Shown: piece after piece, positions 27,954 through 37,087 of the stretch | Position numbering within the stretch: the stretch's first letter is position 1 | Layout of the letters: the number at the start of each line of letters is the position of its first letter | Source of the DNA: Rhizobium sp. L51/94 | GTDB lineage: Bacteria > Pseudomonadota > Alphaproteobacteria > Rhizobiales > Rhizobiaceae | Assembly: GCF_019355555.1 (NCBI RefSeq) | Contig: NZ_CP072142.1 | Coordinates: 1,178,001 to 1,242,000, forward strand | Reading direction: 5' to 3' | DNA length: 64,000 nt | Position numbers and translations under genes: made by a program | The notes under the pieces: generated by a model | The model's database searches: none | Seen by the model: the letters and a program-made list of their open reading frames with translations, nothing else | Told to the model about the DNA's origin: nothing

Positions 27954-29099
27954 ATGAACATTGGAAGACGTGAGTTTCTGACAGCAACGACAGCTTTCGG
28001 TGTCGGAATCATGGCCGGCGGCATCCGCATCGCCTCGGCCGCCCCGGGCGTTCTGGATATCTTTTTCAACAGCGACACCAACGTCATCGATTTTTGGACC
28101 CAGGTCGTCAAGCCAGGCTTCGAGGCGGCCAATTCGGGTGTGACGCTCAATCTTGTCGCCGGCGGTGGCGGCTCGGCCATGAACACCTTGGCCGACCGTG
28201 CAATGGCGGCCTTCCAGGCCAAGAAGGACCCACAGGTCGATATGCTGGAGGCGGTGACGCCCTTCTATCCGACCGATTCCATCAAGGCCGGTCTCTGGGT
28301 CGATTTCAGCAAGGCCAATCTTCGAAATTACGCCAAGGTCGACCCCGTCGTCCTTCAGGATACGACGCTTCTGCCCTATCGCGGCTCGCAGGTCGTGTTG
28401 ATGTATAATGGCGACAAGGTTGCCAAGGCACCACAAACCTTTCCGGAACTGGTGGCCTGGATCAAGGCCAATCCGGGTCAGTTCGCCTATGCCCGTCCCG
28501 ACCTCGGCGATTCCGGCGCCTGCTTCATCGAGCGCGCGCTGCAGGAAGTCACCGGCAAGAAGCCGGAGCTTTTCCAGCCGGAAAACTACTCCGCTGATAC
28601 AGCGACGCCGATTTTCGAGAAGGTGTGGCCACTCCTCAAGGATATTGCACCCTCGCTCTACAATGGCGGCGAATACACGTCCGGCAATACAGCGTCGATT
28701 CAGCTCCTGGCGAGCAGCGCCGTCACGATGACGGTCGCCTGGTCCGACATGGCGCTGCAGGCGATGAGCCAGGGCGTGGTGCCGCCGACGACCGCGATTG
28801 CCCAACTCCAGGATTTGGCCTTCACCGGTGGCTTCTCGGGGATCGTGGTGCCAAGCGTCGCTGCCAACAAGGGCGCGGCGCTCAAGCTTGCGGACTATCT
28901 GATTTCCCCGGAGGTGCAGAACCAAGTCGTCACGGCGCTCGGTGGCTTTCCCGGAATAAAATGGGAGTTCATGGCCGCCGAACTTCAGGCGAAATTCGCC
29001 AAGGTCGCGCCGAGATCCATTCCGGTCTTCCCGGCCACCTGGGAGCCGGCGCTGTTCGAAGCCTGGTATCGCAACGTCGCCTCGACCATCCAGCGCTGA
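27954..29099 (+). CDS. ABC importer substrate-binding protein, Tat-exported
   Basis: A 381-aa periplasmic binding protein of the Fe3+/putrescine/spermidine-like type. The N-terminus MNIGRREFLTATTAFG carries a twin-arginine signal and cleavage is likely after IASAAP. ATG at 27954 follows GGAGGATAGC; a longer frame to 27801 has no such support. With two permeases and an ATPase directly after it, it forms a complete importer. The glycoside catabolic context suggests an oligosaccharide or glycoside ligand, but family members also bind organic acids or metals. Confidence 0.8.
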   Translation: MNIGRREFLTATTAFGVGIMAGGIRIASAAPGVLDIFFNSDTNVIDFWTQVVKPGFEAANSGVTLNLVAGGGGSAMNTLADRAMAAFQAKKDPQVDMLEAVTPFYPTDSIKAGLWVDFSKANLRNYAKVDPVVLQDTTLLPYRGSQVVLMYNGDKVAKAPQTFPELVAWIKANPGQFAYARPDLGDSGACFIERALQEVTGKKPELFQPENYSADTATPIFEKVWPLLKDIAPSLYNGGEYTSGNTASIQLLASSAVTMTVAWSDMALQAMSQGVVPPTTAIAQLQDLAFTGGFSGIVVPSVAANKGAALKLADYLISPEVQNQVVTALGGFPGIKWEFMAAELQAKFAKVAPRSIPVFPATWEPALFEAWYRNVASTIQR

Positions 29100-29109
29100 G
29101 GCCCAGCCG

Positions 29110-29976
29110 ATGGATGCCGCCGCCCGGACAATGACGGCAAAGCTTAAGGGCTTGCTCCTGATCGCCTTGCCCGTCCTGCTGATCGCCGTTTTTCTCTTCT
29201 ATCCTGCCGTGCTGACGATACTCAGCACGGTGCTCAGGAAGTCGCCGGACGGTGGCACCAGGCTGACATTTTCCAGCTACGTCTTCTTTTTTTCCGACCC
29301 CTACAGTCTTGCCAACTTGATGCGGACGTTCTGGACCACCTTCGTGAGCCTAGCGCTCCTGATCGCGATCACCCTGCCAATCGCGCTCTACATGCGGTTT
29401 TCGCGCGGCTGGCTGGCGTCTCTCATCCAGGGGCTGGCGTTGTTTCCGATGTTCGTGCCGGGCATCATCGTCTGTTATGCGCTGATCCGCTACATGGGCC
29501 CGAATGGCTGGCTTCAGAGTCTTCTCACCAAGGTCGGGATCCCGGGCTACCACTCGCCCTACCTGACGCCCTGGGGCCCGGTGATCGGGCTGATCTGGGA
29601 CGGCATGCCGCTTGCGCTGCTGATCCTCGTCTCCGGCCTGTCCAATATCTCCGACACGTCCATCGAGGCTGCAAGGGATATCGGCGCGCGCAAGCTGCGC
29701 ATCCTGCGGAGCATCATCCTGCCGCAGATGAAGCACTCGCTGCTGATCGTCGCAGCGCTCAATTTCCTGGGCTTTTTCGGACAGGCGCTGATGCCGTTCA
29801 TGCTGGGTCCGACCGCTCCGGAGATGATGGGCCCCTTTATGCTGCGTACCTTTGCCAGCGTCCGCGACCCCGTCCAGGCCGCCACGCAGGCGACAATCAC
29901 CTTCATGATCTGCTCGATCGCCGGCCTTGCCTATGTGCGCTCGGTCTCGACCCGCCGCGCGGAGGACATCCGATGA
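29110..29976 (+). CDS. ABC importer permease 1
   Basis: A 288-aa inner-membrane permease with about six hydrophobic helices and the cytoplasmic EAA loop (EAARDIGARKLRILRSIILP) near residues 195-214. It starts 10 bp after the binding-protein gene and its end overlaps permease 2 as ATGA. It belongs to the PotB/FbpB-like type I importer group. Confidence 0.82.
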   Translation: MDAAARTMTAKLKGLLLIALPVLLIAVFLFYPAVLTILSTVLRKSPDGGTRLTFSSYVFFFSDPYSLANLMRTFWTTFVSLALLIAITLPIALYMRFSRGWLASLIQGLALFPMFVPGIIVCYALIRYMGPNGWLQSLLTKVGIPGYHSPYLTPWGPVIGLIWDGMPLALLILVSGLSNISDTSIEAARDIGARKLRILRSIILPQMKHSLLIVAALNFLGFFGQALMPFMLGPTAPEMMGPFMLRTFASVRDPVQAATQATITFMICSIAGLAYVRSVSTRRAEDIR

Positions 29977-30785
29977 CCTTCAACCGCCGCGTCGACGTCT
30001 TCGGCTGGATCATCCTCGCCTTCCTCGTCCTGTTCGTCGCCCTGCCGATCCTCACGGTCTTCCTCTGGGCCTTTGCCGAGCAGTGGTTCTACCCGGCCAT
30101 TTTGCCGACCAAATGGGGCCTGAAATACTGGTACGCCGTCCTGGGCCGACCGGAAGTCTGGGCCGCCTTCGTGACGTCGCTGCAGCTCTCGACGATCGTG
30201 ACGGCCTTGTCGGCGTTGATCTGCCTGCCGGCGGCCTATGCCTTCGCGCGCATGAACTTTCCCGGAAAGGCCGGTTTCATGATGTCCTTCCTGATGGCCA
30301 ATGCCTTTCCCCGCTTTGCCCTGATCATATCAATCGCGGTTCTGTTCCTCTCGATGAACCTGGTCGGGACCTATAGCGGGGTGGTCATCATCCAACTCCT
30401 CAACACGCTGCTGCTGATGATCTGGCTTCCGACGGCCGCCTTTAGGGCCGTCAGCCGTGAGATGGAGGAGGCGGCGCGCGACGTCGGCGCCGGGCCGTTC
30501 CGGGTCTTCTGGTCGATCACCCTGCCGCAGGCGCTTCCCACCATCGCCGCCGCCCTGCTGATGACGTTCGTGTGGACCTTCTATGAAACGGAAGGTGCCT
30601 GGCTCGTCGGGGCACCCCGTATCCGCACCATGCCGCTGCTGATGATGTCGATGATCAACAACCAGCTGGTCGTGCAGTATGGGGCGGTCCTGTCGGTCAT
30701 GCTCTGGGTGCCGTCGCTGGCGGCAATCCTGCTTGCGCGCCGGGTCATCGGCGGCGACGCCTTTGCCAAGGGCCTCGGCGGCTGA
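29973..30785 (+). CDS. ABC importer permease 2
   Basis: A 270-aa PotC-like permease with six predicted helices and the EAA loop EEAARDVGAGPFRVFWSITL. Its ATG overlaps the stop of permease 1, so the pair is translationally coupled and probably forms the heterodimeric channel. Confidence 0.82.
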   Translation: MTFNRRVDVFGWIILAFLVLFVALPILTVFLWAFAEQWFYPAILPTKWGLKYWYAVLGRPEVWAAFVTSLQLSTIVTALSALICLPAAYAFARMNFPGKAGFMMSFLMANAFPRFALIISIAVLFLSMNLVGTYSGVVIIQLLNTLLLMIWLPTAAFRAVSREMEEAARDVGAGPFRVFWSITLPQALPTIAAALLMTFVWTFYETEGAWLVGAPRIRTMPLLMMSMINNQLVVQYGAVLSVMLWVPSLAAILLARRVIGGDAFAKGLGG

Positions 30786-30813
30786 CGCGCAATCCAAGAG
30801 AAAGAAAATACGC

Positions 30814-31854
30814 ATGGCAACGCTCCGCCTCGACAATATCTCCAAGATGTATGGCCCCATCAACGCCATCGAGCCGCTGTCCCTGGATTTTCCCGATGGC
30901 GAACTGGTGTGCCTGCTCGGGCCGTCCGGATCCGGCAAGTCCACGCTGTTGCGCATCATTGGCGGCTTCGAGAGCCCCTCGGGCGGCAGGGTGCTGATCG
31001 ACAATTCAGACGTCGTGTCGACCCCGCCGGAACATAGGCCGACGGCCATGGTCTTCCAAAGCCACGCTCTGTGGAGCCACATGACGGTGTTCGAGAATGT
31101 CGCCTTCGGCCTGAAGCTGCGTAAGATGAGCAAGCCGGTCATTGCCGCGAAGGTCAAGGAAGCGCTTGATCTGGTGGGTCTCCAGAACCATGCCGACCGG
31201 ATGCCGCGCCAGCTTTCCGGTGGCCAGCAGCAGCGCGTGGCGATTGCGCGCTGCCTGGTTCTCGAGCCGAAGATCCTGTTGATGGACGAACCCTTTGCCA
31301 GCCTTGACCAGCATCTGCGCGACCGCCTGCGCGAAGAGGTCAGGCAGATCCAGCGTAAGCTCAAGATCACAACGGTGTTCGTGACGCACGGCCAGGATGA
31401 GGCGCTATCCATCGCTGACCGCATCGTGGTGATGAGCACGGGGCGTATCGAGCAGGTCGGCAGCCCAAGCGAGATCTACGAAACACCGCAGACCGCCTTC
31501 GTGGCAAGCTTCATCGGCGACATGAACATGTTCGATTGCGCGGTCGATGCGGGGCGCATCCGGATCGCGGGGCTTGAGATCCCGACATCGGTCACAGCGG
31601 GCGCCGCAACCCTTGCGGTTCGTCCCGAAGACATCGTCGTCGAGGGTCAGACCGGCGACGGCGGCGTGCTCGTCACCCGGACCGTCAATCTCGGATCCTT
31701 CATCAAGGTGGAGAGCCAGGCGGACGACGGCACGATGGTGCGGATCCAGGTGCCGAAAAGTGCGGACATAGCCGAGGGACAGACACTGTCTATCCGCGTC
31801 TCGCGCTTTGCGCTGTTTCGCGAAGGCAAGGTCATCTCAACCGTCCCGTCCTGA
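30814..31854 (+). CDS. ABC importer ATPase (PotA/UgpC-like)
   Basis: A 346-aa nucleotide-binding subunit with Walker A GPSGSGKS, Q-loop VFQSHALW, signature LSGGQQQR, Walker B ILLMDEPFASLD and H-loop VTHGQDEA. It has a C-terminal TOBE-like regulatory domain (LAVRPEDIVV). ATG at 30814 is 28 bp after permease 2, with AAGAGAAAGAAAA upstream. It completes the importer encoded from 27954. Confidence 0.87.
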   Translation: MATLRLDNISKMYGPINAIEPLSLDFPDGELVCLLGPSGSGKSTLLRIIGGFESPSGGRVLIDNSDVVSTPPEHRPTAMVFQSHALWSHMTVFENVAFGLKLRKMSKPVIAAKVKEALDLVGLQNHADRMPRQLSGGQQQRVAIARCLVLEPKILLMDEPFASLDQHLRDRLREEVRQIQRKLKITTVFVTHGQDEALSIADRIVVMSTGRIEQVGSPSEIYETPQTAFVASFIGDMNMFDCAVDAGRIRIAGLEIPTSVTAGAATLAVRPEDIVVEGQTGDGGVLVTRTVNLGSFIKVESQADDGTMVRIQVPKSADIAEGQTLSIRVSRFALFREGKVISTVPS

Positions 31855-31901
31855 CGGCTGCAGGTGCAAGGCGCTCCCGCAATTGAGACGCGGCAGGGCT
31901 T

Positions 31902-33167
31902 TCAGACCGGCGACGCCCCGTCGAATGGACGTTCGTCGCCCAGCACCTGGCGGAAGTAGAGGTGACGGAAATTATGGCTCGTGTTGACGAAGATCGGCAG
32001 CATGGCCGCTCCGGTGACGGCCGCATCATGGATCAGGATCGCCGGCATCAGGCGCGGAAACGCGCGGTCGCGCCGGGCTGCCGGCGTCGGCCGGAGCGGG
32101 TAGGCGCGATCGACCAGCATCTCGACGATCGCGCGCGGCAGCGCCCCGCCCACCGCGATGAAGCCCGGGTCGAACATGACCTCGATGATCGCTGTCGCAT
32201 CGCGCACCACGGCAGCCGCACTGGCCAGCCAGTTCATCAAGCGATGATCCCTGAGGGCACACAGGCGGTTGAGCTCATCGTTGTCGACAGTCTCCTCCGT
32301 CATGCCGCAGGCATGGGCAAGACCCGTCAGCGACAGGATATCCTTGGCGCCGGTCTCAGGCCAGACGGGCGATCCATCAAGACCGGCGATCGGCAGCAGC
32401 CCAAGCTCGCCGGCATTGCCACCGACGCCCTTGAACGGATAGCCGTCGATGATGAGGCCGGCACCTGTCCCGTGGCCGATGTAGAAATAGACGAAAGTGG
32501 CATCCTGTGCGCCTGACCGGTGGATGCGCTCGCCGATCGCTGCCGCGGTCGCATCGTTTTCCACCAGCACCTGCAAGCCGCAGAGGCTCTGCAGGTTCTC
32601 GACGAAGGGCACGTCGCGCCAGGCTTCCCAATGCTGCATGGAGAAATCAAAGTCGTAGACATCGGAGCCGAATGTCGGCAGCACGAGGCCGATGCCCCAG
32701 ACCTTGCCGCGCGGAATAGCGTTGTCGTCCAGCGCCTGCGCGATGCCCTCGGCCATGCGGGCAACCGTTTCTTCCGGATCGCGGGTGTTGCACGAGATTT
32801 CCAGGCGCGCGCGCGCTCTGCGTTTCAAGTCGCAGATCATCAGCTGGCAATGGTTGCGGTCGATGTGGATGCCGACGGAAAAGCCAGCGTCGGCATGGGG
32901 TTCGAGGTAGATCTGCGGCTGGCCGCGAAGGCCGGACGAGCGCCCGGCTTCCGAAATAAGCCCCTGTTCCAGGAGTTCGCGGGTGATTGATGAAATCGTC
33001 TGCGGTTTCAGCCCGACAATGCCGGCAATCTCGACACGGCTGATTGGAGCGCGCTGGAAGATCGTCTCGAACACGAGGCGCCGATTGAAAATCCGCGCAT
33101 CCTCGATGCGGCTGCCCGCGATCCGGACATCCTCATCCTTGATCGGCCTGTTGTCTTCCTGCTCCAA
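31902..33167 (-). CDS. ROK-family transcriptional repressor
   Basis: About 421 aa: an N-terminal winged helix (SRVEIAGIVGLKPQTISSIT) and a C-terminal sugar-kinase-like ROK domain with VLVENDATAAAIGE and GTGAGLIIDG. The usual CxCGxxGC zinc motif of ROK proteins is missing; the corresponding stretch reads PIAGLDGSPVWPETGAKD. The start is uncertain. The frame is open to 33344 inside the next gene, and I chose TTG at 33167. It probably senses a sugar and represses the neighbouring importer and catabolic genes. Convergent with the ATPase gene. Confidence 0.8.
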   Translation of the reverse strand: MEQEDNRPIKDEDVRIAGSRIEDARIFNRRLVFETIFQRAPISRVEIAGIVGLKPQTISSITRELLEQGLISEAGRSSGLRGQPQIYLEPHADAGFSVGIHIDRNHCQLMICDLKRRARARLEISCNTRDPEETVARMAEGIAQALDDNAIPRGKVWGIGLVLPTFGSDVYDFDFSMQHWEAWRDVPFVENLQSLCGLQVLVENDATAAAIGERIHRSGAQDATFVYFYIGHGTGAGLIIDGYPFKGVGGNAGELGLLPIAGLDGSPVWPETGAKDILSLTGLAHACGMTEETVDNDELNRLCALRDHRLMNWLASAAAVVRDATAIIEVMFDPGFIAVGGALPRAIVEMLVDRAYPLRPTPAARRDRAFPRLMPAILIHDAAVTGAAMLPIFVNTSHNFRHLYFRQVLGDERPFDGASPV

Positions 33168-33222
33168 ATCGCTTCCGCCTGCTGCCCGTTTTCCTGCCGC
33201 GCGATCGCCATGCGATACCGCT

Positions 33223-34104
33223 TCAGAGCCCGAGGCTTTTGAGCACCTTACGGTTATGAAGCGCAATCGGAAAAGGCTTTTCGGGCGGACACGGATACAT
33301 ATCCTGCTCGTAGACGACATAGCCGTCGAAATTCCGAGCCGCAAGGAAATCCCGCACCTCGCGAAAATCCACGATGCCCTTGTCGAGTTCGCACATCACG
33401 CCGGATTGGAAGCCCTTGATAAAATCGATATTCTCGTCGCGGATCTTGTTGAGTAGCGCAGGATCGACATTCTTGAAGTGATAGTAGGGGATCCGCTCGG
33501 CATAGCGCTTCATGAAGGCGAAGGCATCGGCGCCGGTATAGGCGTGATGGCCGAAATCGAAGCAAAGGCCGACAAGTTCGGCCGGCGTTTCCTCGACCAG
33601 GCGGATGACCTCTTCTTCCGTCTCGACGCCGGAGCCGACATGCGGGTGAAACAGGAGATGCAGGCCGTGTTCCTCGGCCACGTAGCGAGCGGCTTCCCTG
33701 ACAGTCGTCACCATTCCCTTCCAGGCATCCGCCGAAAGCGCGCGCTGCCCGCCCGCCGGAGGAAGGTCCGAATCGTCCATCAGCACGACCCACTCCGACC
33801 CCATCGCCTTGAGCAGGCCGCAAGTTTGCTCAAGGCGCGGTCGCAAAGTGTCCATCGCATCCCTTGGCGCAAGAAGATGCACCAGAGCCGACCCGCATAC
33901 GGAAAGTCCTCTGGCAGCCAGTTCGTCGGTGAGACGCGCGGGATCGGTCGGCAGGTAGCCCCAGGGCCCGGTTTCCGTCCAGGTGAAGCCGGAATCGCGC
34001 ACCTCGTCAAGGTAACGCGTCCACGGCGTCTGTTTCGGGTCATCCGCATACCATACGCCCCAAGCGTCCGGAGCCGTCGCAACCTTCATCGTTTCCATCT
34101 CCAT
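33223..34104 (-). CDS. Sugar phosphate isomerase/epimerase-like TIM barrel
   Basis: A 293-aa xylose-isomerase-like barrel protein of the IolE/hydroxypyruvate isomerase group. Segments WTETGPWGYLP, LLFHPHVGSGVETEEEV, LCFDFGHHAYTGAD and YVVYEQDMYP contain the His, Asp and Glu residues expected for a divalent metal site. A start at 34089 (MKVATAPDAWGVW) is also plausible. It lies directly upstream of the ROK gene on the same strand and is divergent from the MocA-like dehydrogenase. Its substrate is probably a keto-sugar or inosose, inferred from context. Confidence 0.8.
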   Translation of the reverse strand: MEMETMKVATAPDAWGVWYADDPKQTPWTRYLDEVRDSGFTWTETGPWGYLPTDPARLTDELAARGLSVCGSALVHLLAPRDAMDTLRPRLEQTCGLLKAMGSEWVVLMDDSDLPPAGGQRALSADAWKGMVTTVREAARYVAEEHGLHLLFHPHVGSGVETEEEVIRLVEETPAELVGLCFDFGHHAYTGADAFAFMKRYAERIPYYHFKNVDPALLNKIRDENIDFIKGFQSGVMCELDKGIVDFREVRDFLAARNFDGYVVYEQDMYPCPPEKPFPIALHNRKVLKSLGL

Positions 34105-34246
34105 CGAGAATTAAATCCTCGACACATCTTCTATTCCAGAACAGCAAGTTGGGAAAGGGAGTCCATGCTTTTTCTTTAACTTTAGGACTTTTATAGGAGA
34201 ACGGGAGCATTCCCCAGCCGCGATCCCCTTAAATTGTCCAGAATTC

Positions 34247-34272
34247 AGGATTTTTCGGATTGATAAAATCCT
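34247..34272. promoter_or_regulatory. Candidate ROK operator (inverted repeat)
   Basis: Perfect 8-bp arms AGGATTTT (34247-34254) and AAAATCCT (34265-34272) separated by 10 bp, about 110 bp upstream of the MocA-like gene. The extended right arm AAATCCTC recurs at 34113-34120, just upstream of the divergent isomerase gene. Shared sites on both sides of the gap suggest one regulator, most simply the nearby ROK protein. Confidence 0.45.
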
Positions 34273-34383
34273 CAATGCATATTTATTATGTAACAGGCTC
34301 GCCGCAGTACGGGCCCCGCATCACTACGGTGCGAGTCTAAGGTCTGCGCCGATGCGGCGCCCCGAGTGAAAAGGTAAAAAAAC

Positions 34384-35454
34384 GTGCTCAGACTTGGTTT
34401 GATCGGCCTTGGGGAAGTGGCTCAACTCATCCACCTGCCGATTTTGCAGCGACTGGGAGACCAGTTCGCTCTGGCTGGCGCCTATGACCCGTCCCCGTCT
34501 GTCGCCGAAGCGATTGGCGCGCGCTGGAACATCGCCCGGCTATTTTCCACGCCCGGCGCGTTGATCGCCTCAGGCGATATCGACGCCGTGCTGGTGATGA
34601 GCCCCGACCAGTATCACGGCCGCCATGCCCGCGCGGCCTTGGAAGCAGGCAAGCATGTCCTGGTCGAAAAGCCGTGTTGCCTGACGCAGAGCGACCTCGA
34701 CGAGCTCGATGCCACGGCACGGGCCTCCGGCCGTGTGGCGATGGTCGGCTACATGCGGCGATACGCCCCTGCCTTCCTTGAGGCAAAAGCACGCCTACCG
34801 AAGCTCGACGACATCACCTATGTGCGCGTGCGCGACGTCATCTGCGAGGGGCCGTGGTTCTTTCGGCAGACCGACCGGGTCATCACGCCGCAGAACGACA
34901 TCGCCGCGGCTCTTGTCGCGGAAAGCCGTGCGCTGCGCCAGGCGATGGTTGCCGATGTCTGCGGCGCCGATGCGCCGTCCGATCATGTCACTGCCTATTC
35001 CGTGCTGACGGGCCTGTCATCCCATTCCCTGTCGGCCATGCGTGACCTTCTCGGCGTGCCCCAACGGGTTATCGCGACAGAGATCAAGCAGGGCGGCACA
35101 CAGATCACCGCGTTGTTTGACTACGGTCACTTTACCGCGCTCTACGAATGCATGATTGGCGATGTCGTGCGTTTCGAGGCGGGCTTCGAAATCAACACGC
35201 GAACCGGACGTCTCGCATTCGAATATCCGACCCCCTATATCCGCAATCTGCCGATGACGCTTGATATCCAGGCGTCCACGGAGAAGGGCAACGTCCTCAC
35301 GAGACTCGGTCCCTTCTACCAGGATCCGTTCGACGCCGAGCTGCGCGCCTTCCATACGGCGGCAACGCAAGGTGGAGAGAACCGGACGCCGCCCGCAGAA
35401 TCCAAATTTGACCTGGCCCTGTTTGAAGCCATGATAAAAGCGGCGGCGCGATGA
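34384..35454 (+). CDS. Gfo/Idh/MocA-family dehydrogenase
   Basis: A 356-aa NAD(P)-dependent sugar or inositol dehydrogenase. The N-terminal Rossmann motif is GLIGLGEVAQL, the family EKP motif is in HVLVEKPCCL, and SDHVTAYSVLTG falls near the catalytic helix region. The start is GTG at 34384. Its end overlaps the kinase gene as ATGA. With the isomerase and kinase it suggests oxidation, isomerisation and phosphorylation of an unusual sugar. Confidence 0.85.
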   Translation: MLRLGLIGLGEVAQLIHLPILQRLGDQFALAGAYDPSPSVAEAIGARWNIARLFSTPGALIASGDIDAVLVMSPDQYHGRHARAALEAGKHVLVEKPCCLTQSDLDELDATARASGRVAMVGYMRRYAPAFLEAKARLPKLDDITYVRVRDVICEGPWFFRQTDRVITPQNDIAAALVAESRALRQAMVADVCGADAPSDHVTAYSVLTGLSSHSLSAMRDLLGVPQRVIATEIKQGGTQITALFDYGHFTALYECMIGDVVRFEAGFEINTRTGRLAFEYPTPYIRNLPMTLDIQASTEKGNVLTRLGPFYQDPFDAELRAFHTAATQGGENRTPPAESKFDLALFEAMIKAAAR

Positions 35455-36404
35455 ATATCGGGACCCCTCTGGCCGTCATCGGCAATGTGAATGTCGATCT
35501 GATACTGGGGCCCGCAAGCCCCTGGCCCCGTCCCGGCACGGAGGTCATCGTCGATCATGACGAGCTGCGGGTCGGAGGTTCGGCTGGCAATACAGCGCTC
35601 GCCTGGATGGGTATGGGGGTGGACTTTGCGATTGCCTCCAGCACGGGTGAGGACATGTTCGGGGAATGGCTGCGAAGCGCGTTCGGTTCCTACGCGGAGA
35701 CATGGGTGCGGGCGCCCGACAGGACGGCGATCACAGTCGGTGTGACGCATCCAGATGGCGAGCGGACCTTTTTCAGCACGCGCGGCCATCTTGGCCGGTT
35801 CTGTATCGACGATGCATTGGTGGCGCTCGATGCACGACGGCTGAAGGGAGGACATCTGCTGCTGTCCGCAGCTTTCCAGACCGAGACCCTGGCCCGCGAC
35901 TACGACCGACTGTTCGATTGGGCAGACCTACACGGTATCACGACATCGATTGATCCCGGTTGGCCTGACGGGGGCTGGACCGCGGCGAACAGGGCACGAA
36001 CGATGGCCTGGCTGGCCCGGGCTGGCTGCGCCCTGTTCAACGAGGCTGAGGCACTGGGTCTATCAGGTCTTGAGAGCGTTGAAGGCGCTGCCGCCCAGTT
36101 GAAGACGCATATGCCCGCCGGTTCGCTTCTTGTCGTGAAATGCGGGCCGTCGGGGGCGATTGGCGTCGATGCGCGGGGAGCCCTTCACCGCACTGCGGCG
36201 CCGCATGTCGATGCGGTGGATACGGTCGGCGCAGGCGATATTTTCAATGCCGCCTTCCTGGCTGCCCTGAGCGCCCAAAACGCTTTTCCCAATTGCTTAG
36301 AGAGGGGCGCTGCCGTGGCTTCCCGAGCCATCTCGACGTCACCGCGCCAATATGATGTCGGCCTGCCTCACGGCAGCGGCCCCAAGGTACTGCGCCCGGC
36401 CTAG
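35451..36404 (+). CDS. PfkB-family carbohydrate kinase
   Basis: A 317-aa ribokinase-like enzyme. N-terminal GNVNVDLILG and VGGSAGNTALAWMGMG match PfkB signature 1. C-terminal DTVGAGDIFNAAFL holds the catalytic Asp and the anion hole of signature 2. Coupled by ATGA overlap to the dehydrogenase. It probably phosphorylates the product of the preceding enzymes; the substrate cannot be named from sequence. Confidence 0.85.
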   Translation: MNIGTPLAVIGNVNVDLILGPASPWPRPGTEVIVDHDELRVGGSAGNTALAWMGMGVDFAIASSTGEDMFGEWLRSAFGSYAETWVRAPDRTAITVGVTHPDGERTFFSTRGHLGRFCIDDALVALDARRLKGGHLLLSAAFQTETLARDYDRLFDWADLHGITTSIDPGWPDGGWTAANRARTMAWLARAGCALFNEAEALGLSGLESVEGAAAQLKTHMPAGSLLVVKCGPSGAIGVDARGALHRTAAPHVDAVDTVGAGDIFNAAFLAALSAQNAFPNCLERGAAVASRAISTSPRQYDVGLPHGSGPKVLRPA

Positions 36405-37087
36405 TCTGGGACGGTTTCAAACCGCGCTGCCGCGTGGCCCATTGCGGCTCCAGTCGCCGAGGCTGATCACGGCTCGTCAATCGAACGGGCCAACCCGTCG
36501 TCGTGTTACGGCCAATGGCGTGACGTTGCGGCGGAGGCGTCGAGATGGGTCAGGAGGGAGTCGACCGCGTCCCTTTTCGCTCGGCGCAAGGGCGATTGGC
36601 CATCCCCGCTGCAGGGCGATTTGCTCCAGCCGATACCCGAGGGAGACGAGCACTCGCCAGAAGGCAGGCTGCCCGGCCCAGAGAAGACAGGATTTTCAAC
36701 TTGCCGCATAGGCCAAAACCAGAGCCTCTCTAGCCTAGAATTGAAAGGGGAAATGACGGTCCGAAAACGGGGCTCAAAATCCTAACCTTTGAGTTAGGTT
36801 TCATATGCCACGCCACATTCAGACGGGAGAAGGCGGCGAATTTTCCAAGTCACAGGGTGTGAAAACTTTCACCGCCCCCACATTGCAAGGACGGTGAGGG
36901 AAGCGCTCCGTGATCGACGCTTTCCGGTATCCGTCCTTCGACCGGGACAAAAAAGTGCTAGGCTCCACTTCATCAAGACGTCCTGCAATCCCGCTATCCC
37001 ACCAGACAATAGGCTCGCAGTCCGTCCATTGCTCATGGCGAACGCGGTCGCGTCGGGTCATGACCCGGCATAAACGGAGGGTATCAA
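36405..37087. other. Intergenic, no supported gene
   Basis: About 680 bp with only shadow-like frames. It contains the upstream region of the phosphatase gene. I could not identify a convincing Pho box by eye. Confidence 0.4.

Noticed and set aside
27858..28925. 355-codon reverse ORF over the binding-protein gene
   Set aside because: Shadow of the Tat-exported binding protein on the forward strand.
36405..37087. Pho box before the PhoX-type gene
   Set aside because: Looked for CTGTCAT-type direct repeats by eye and found none convincing; a position weight matrix scan would be needed.
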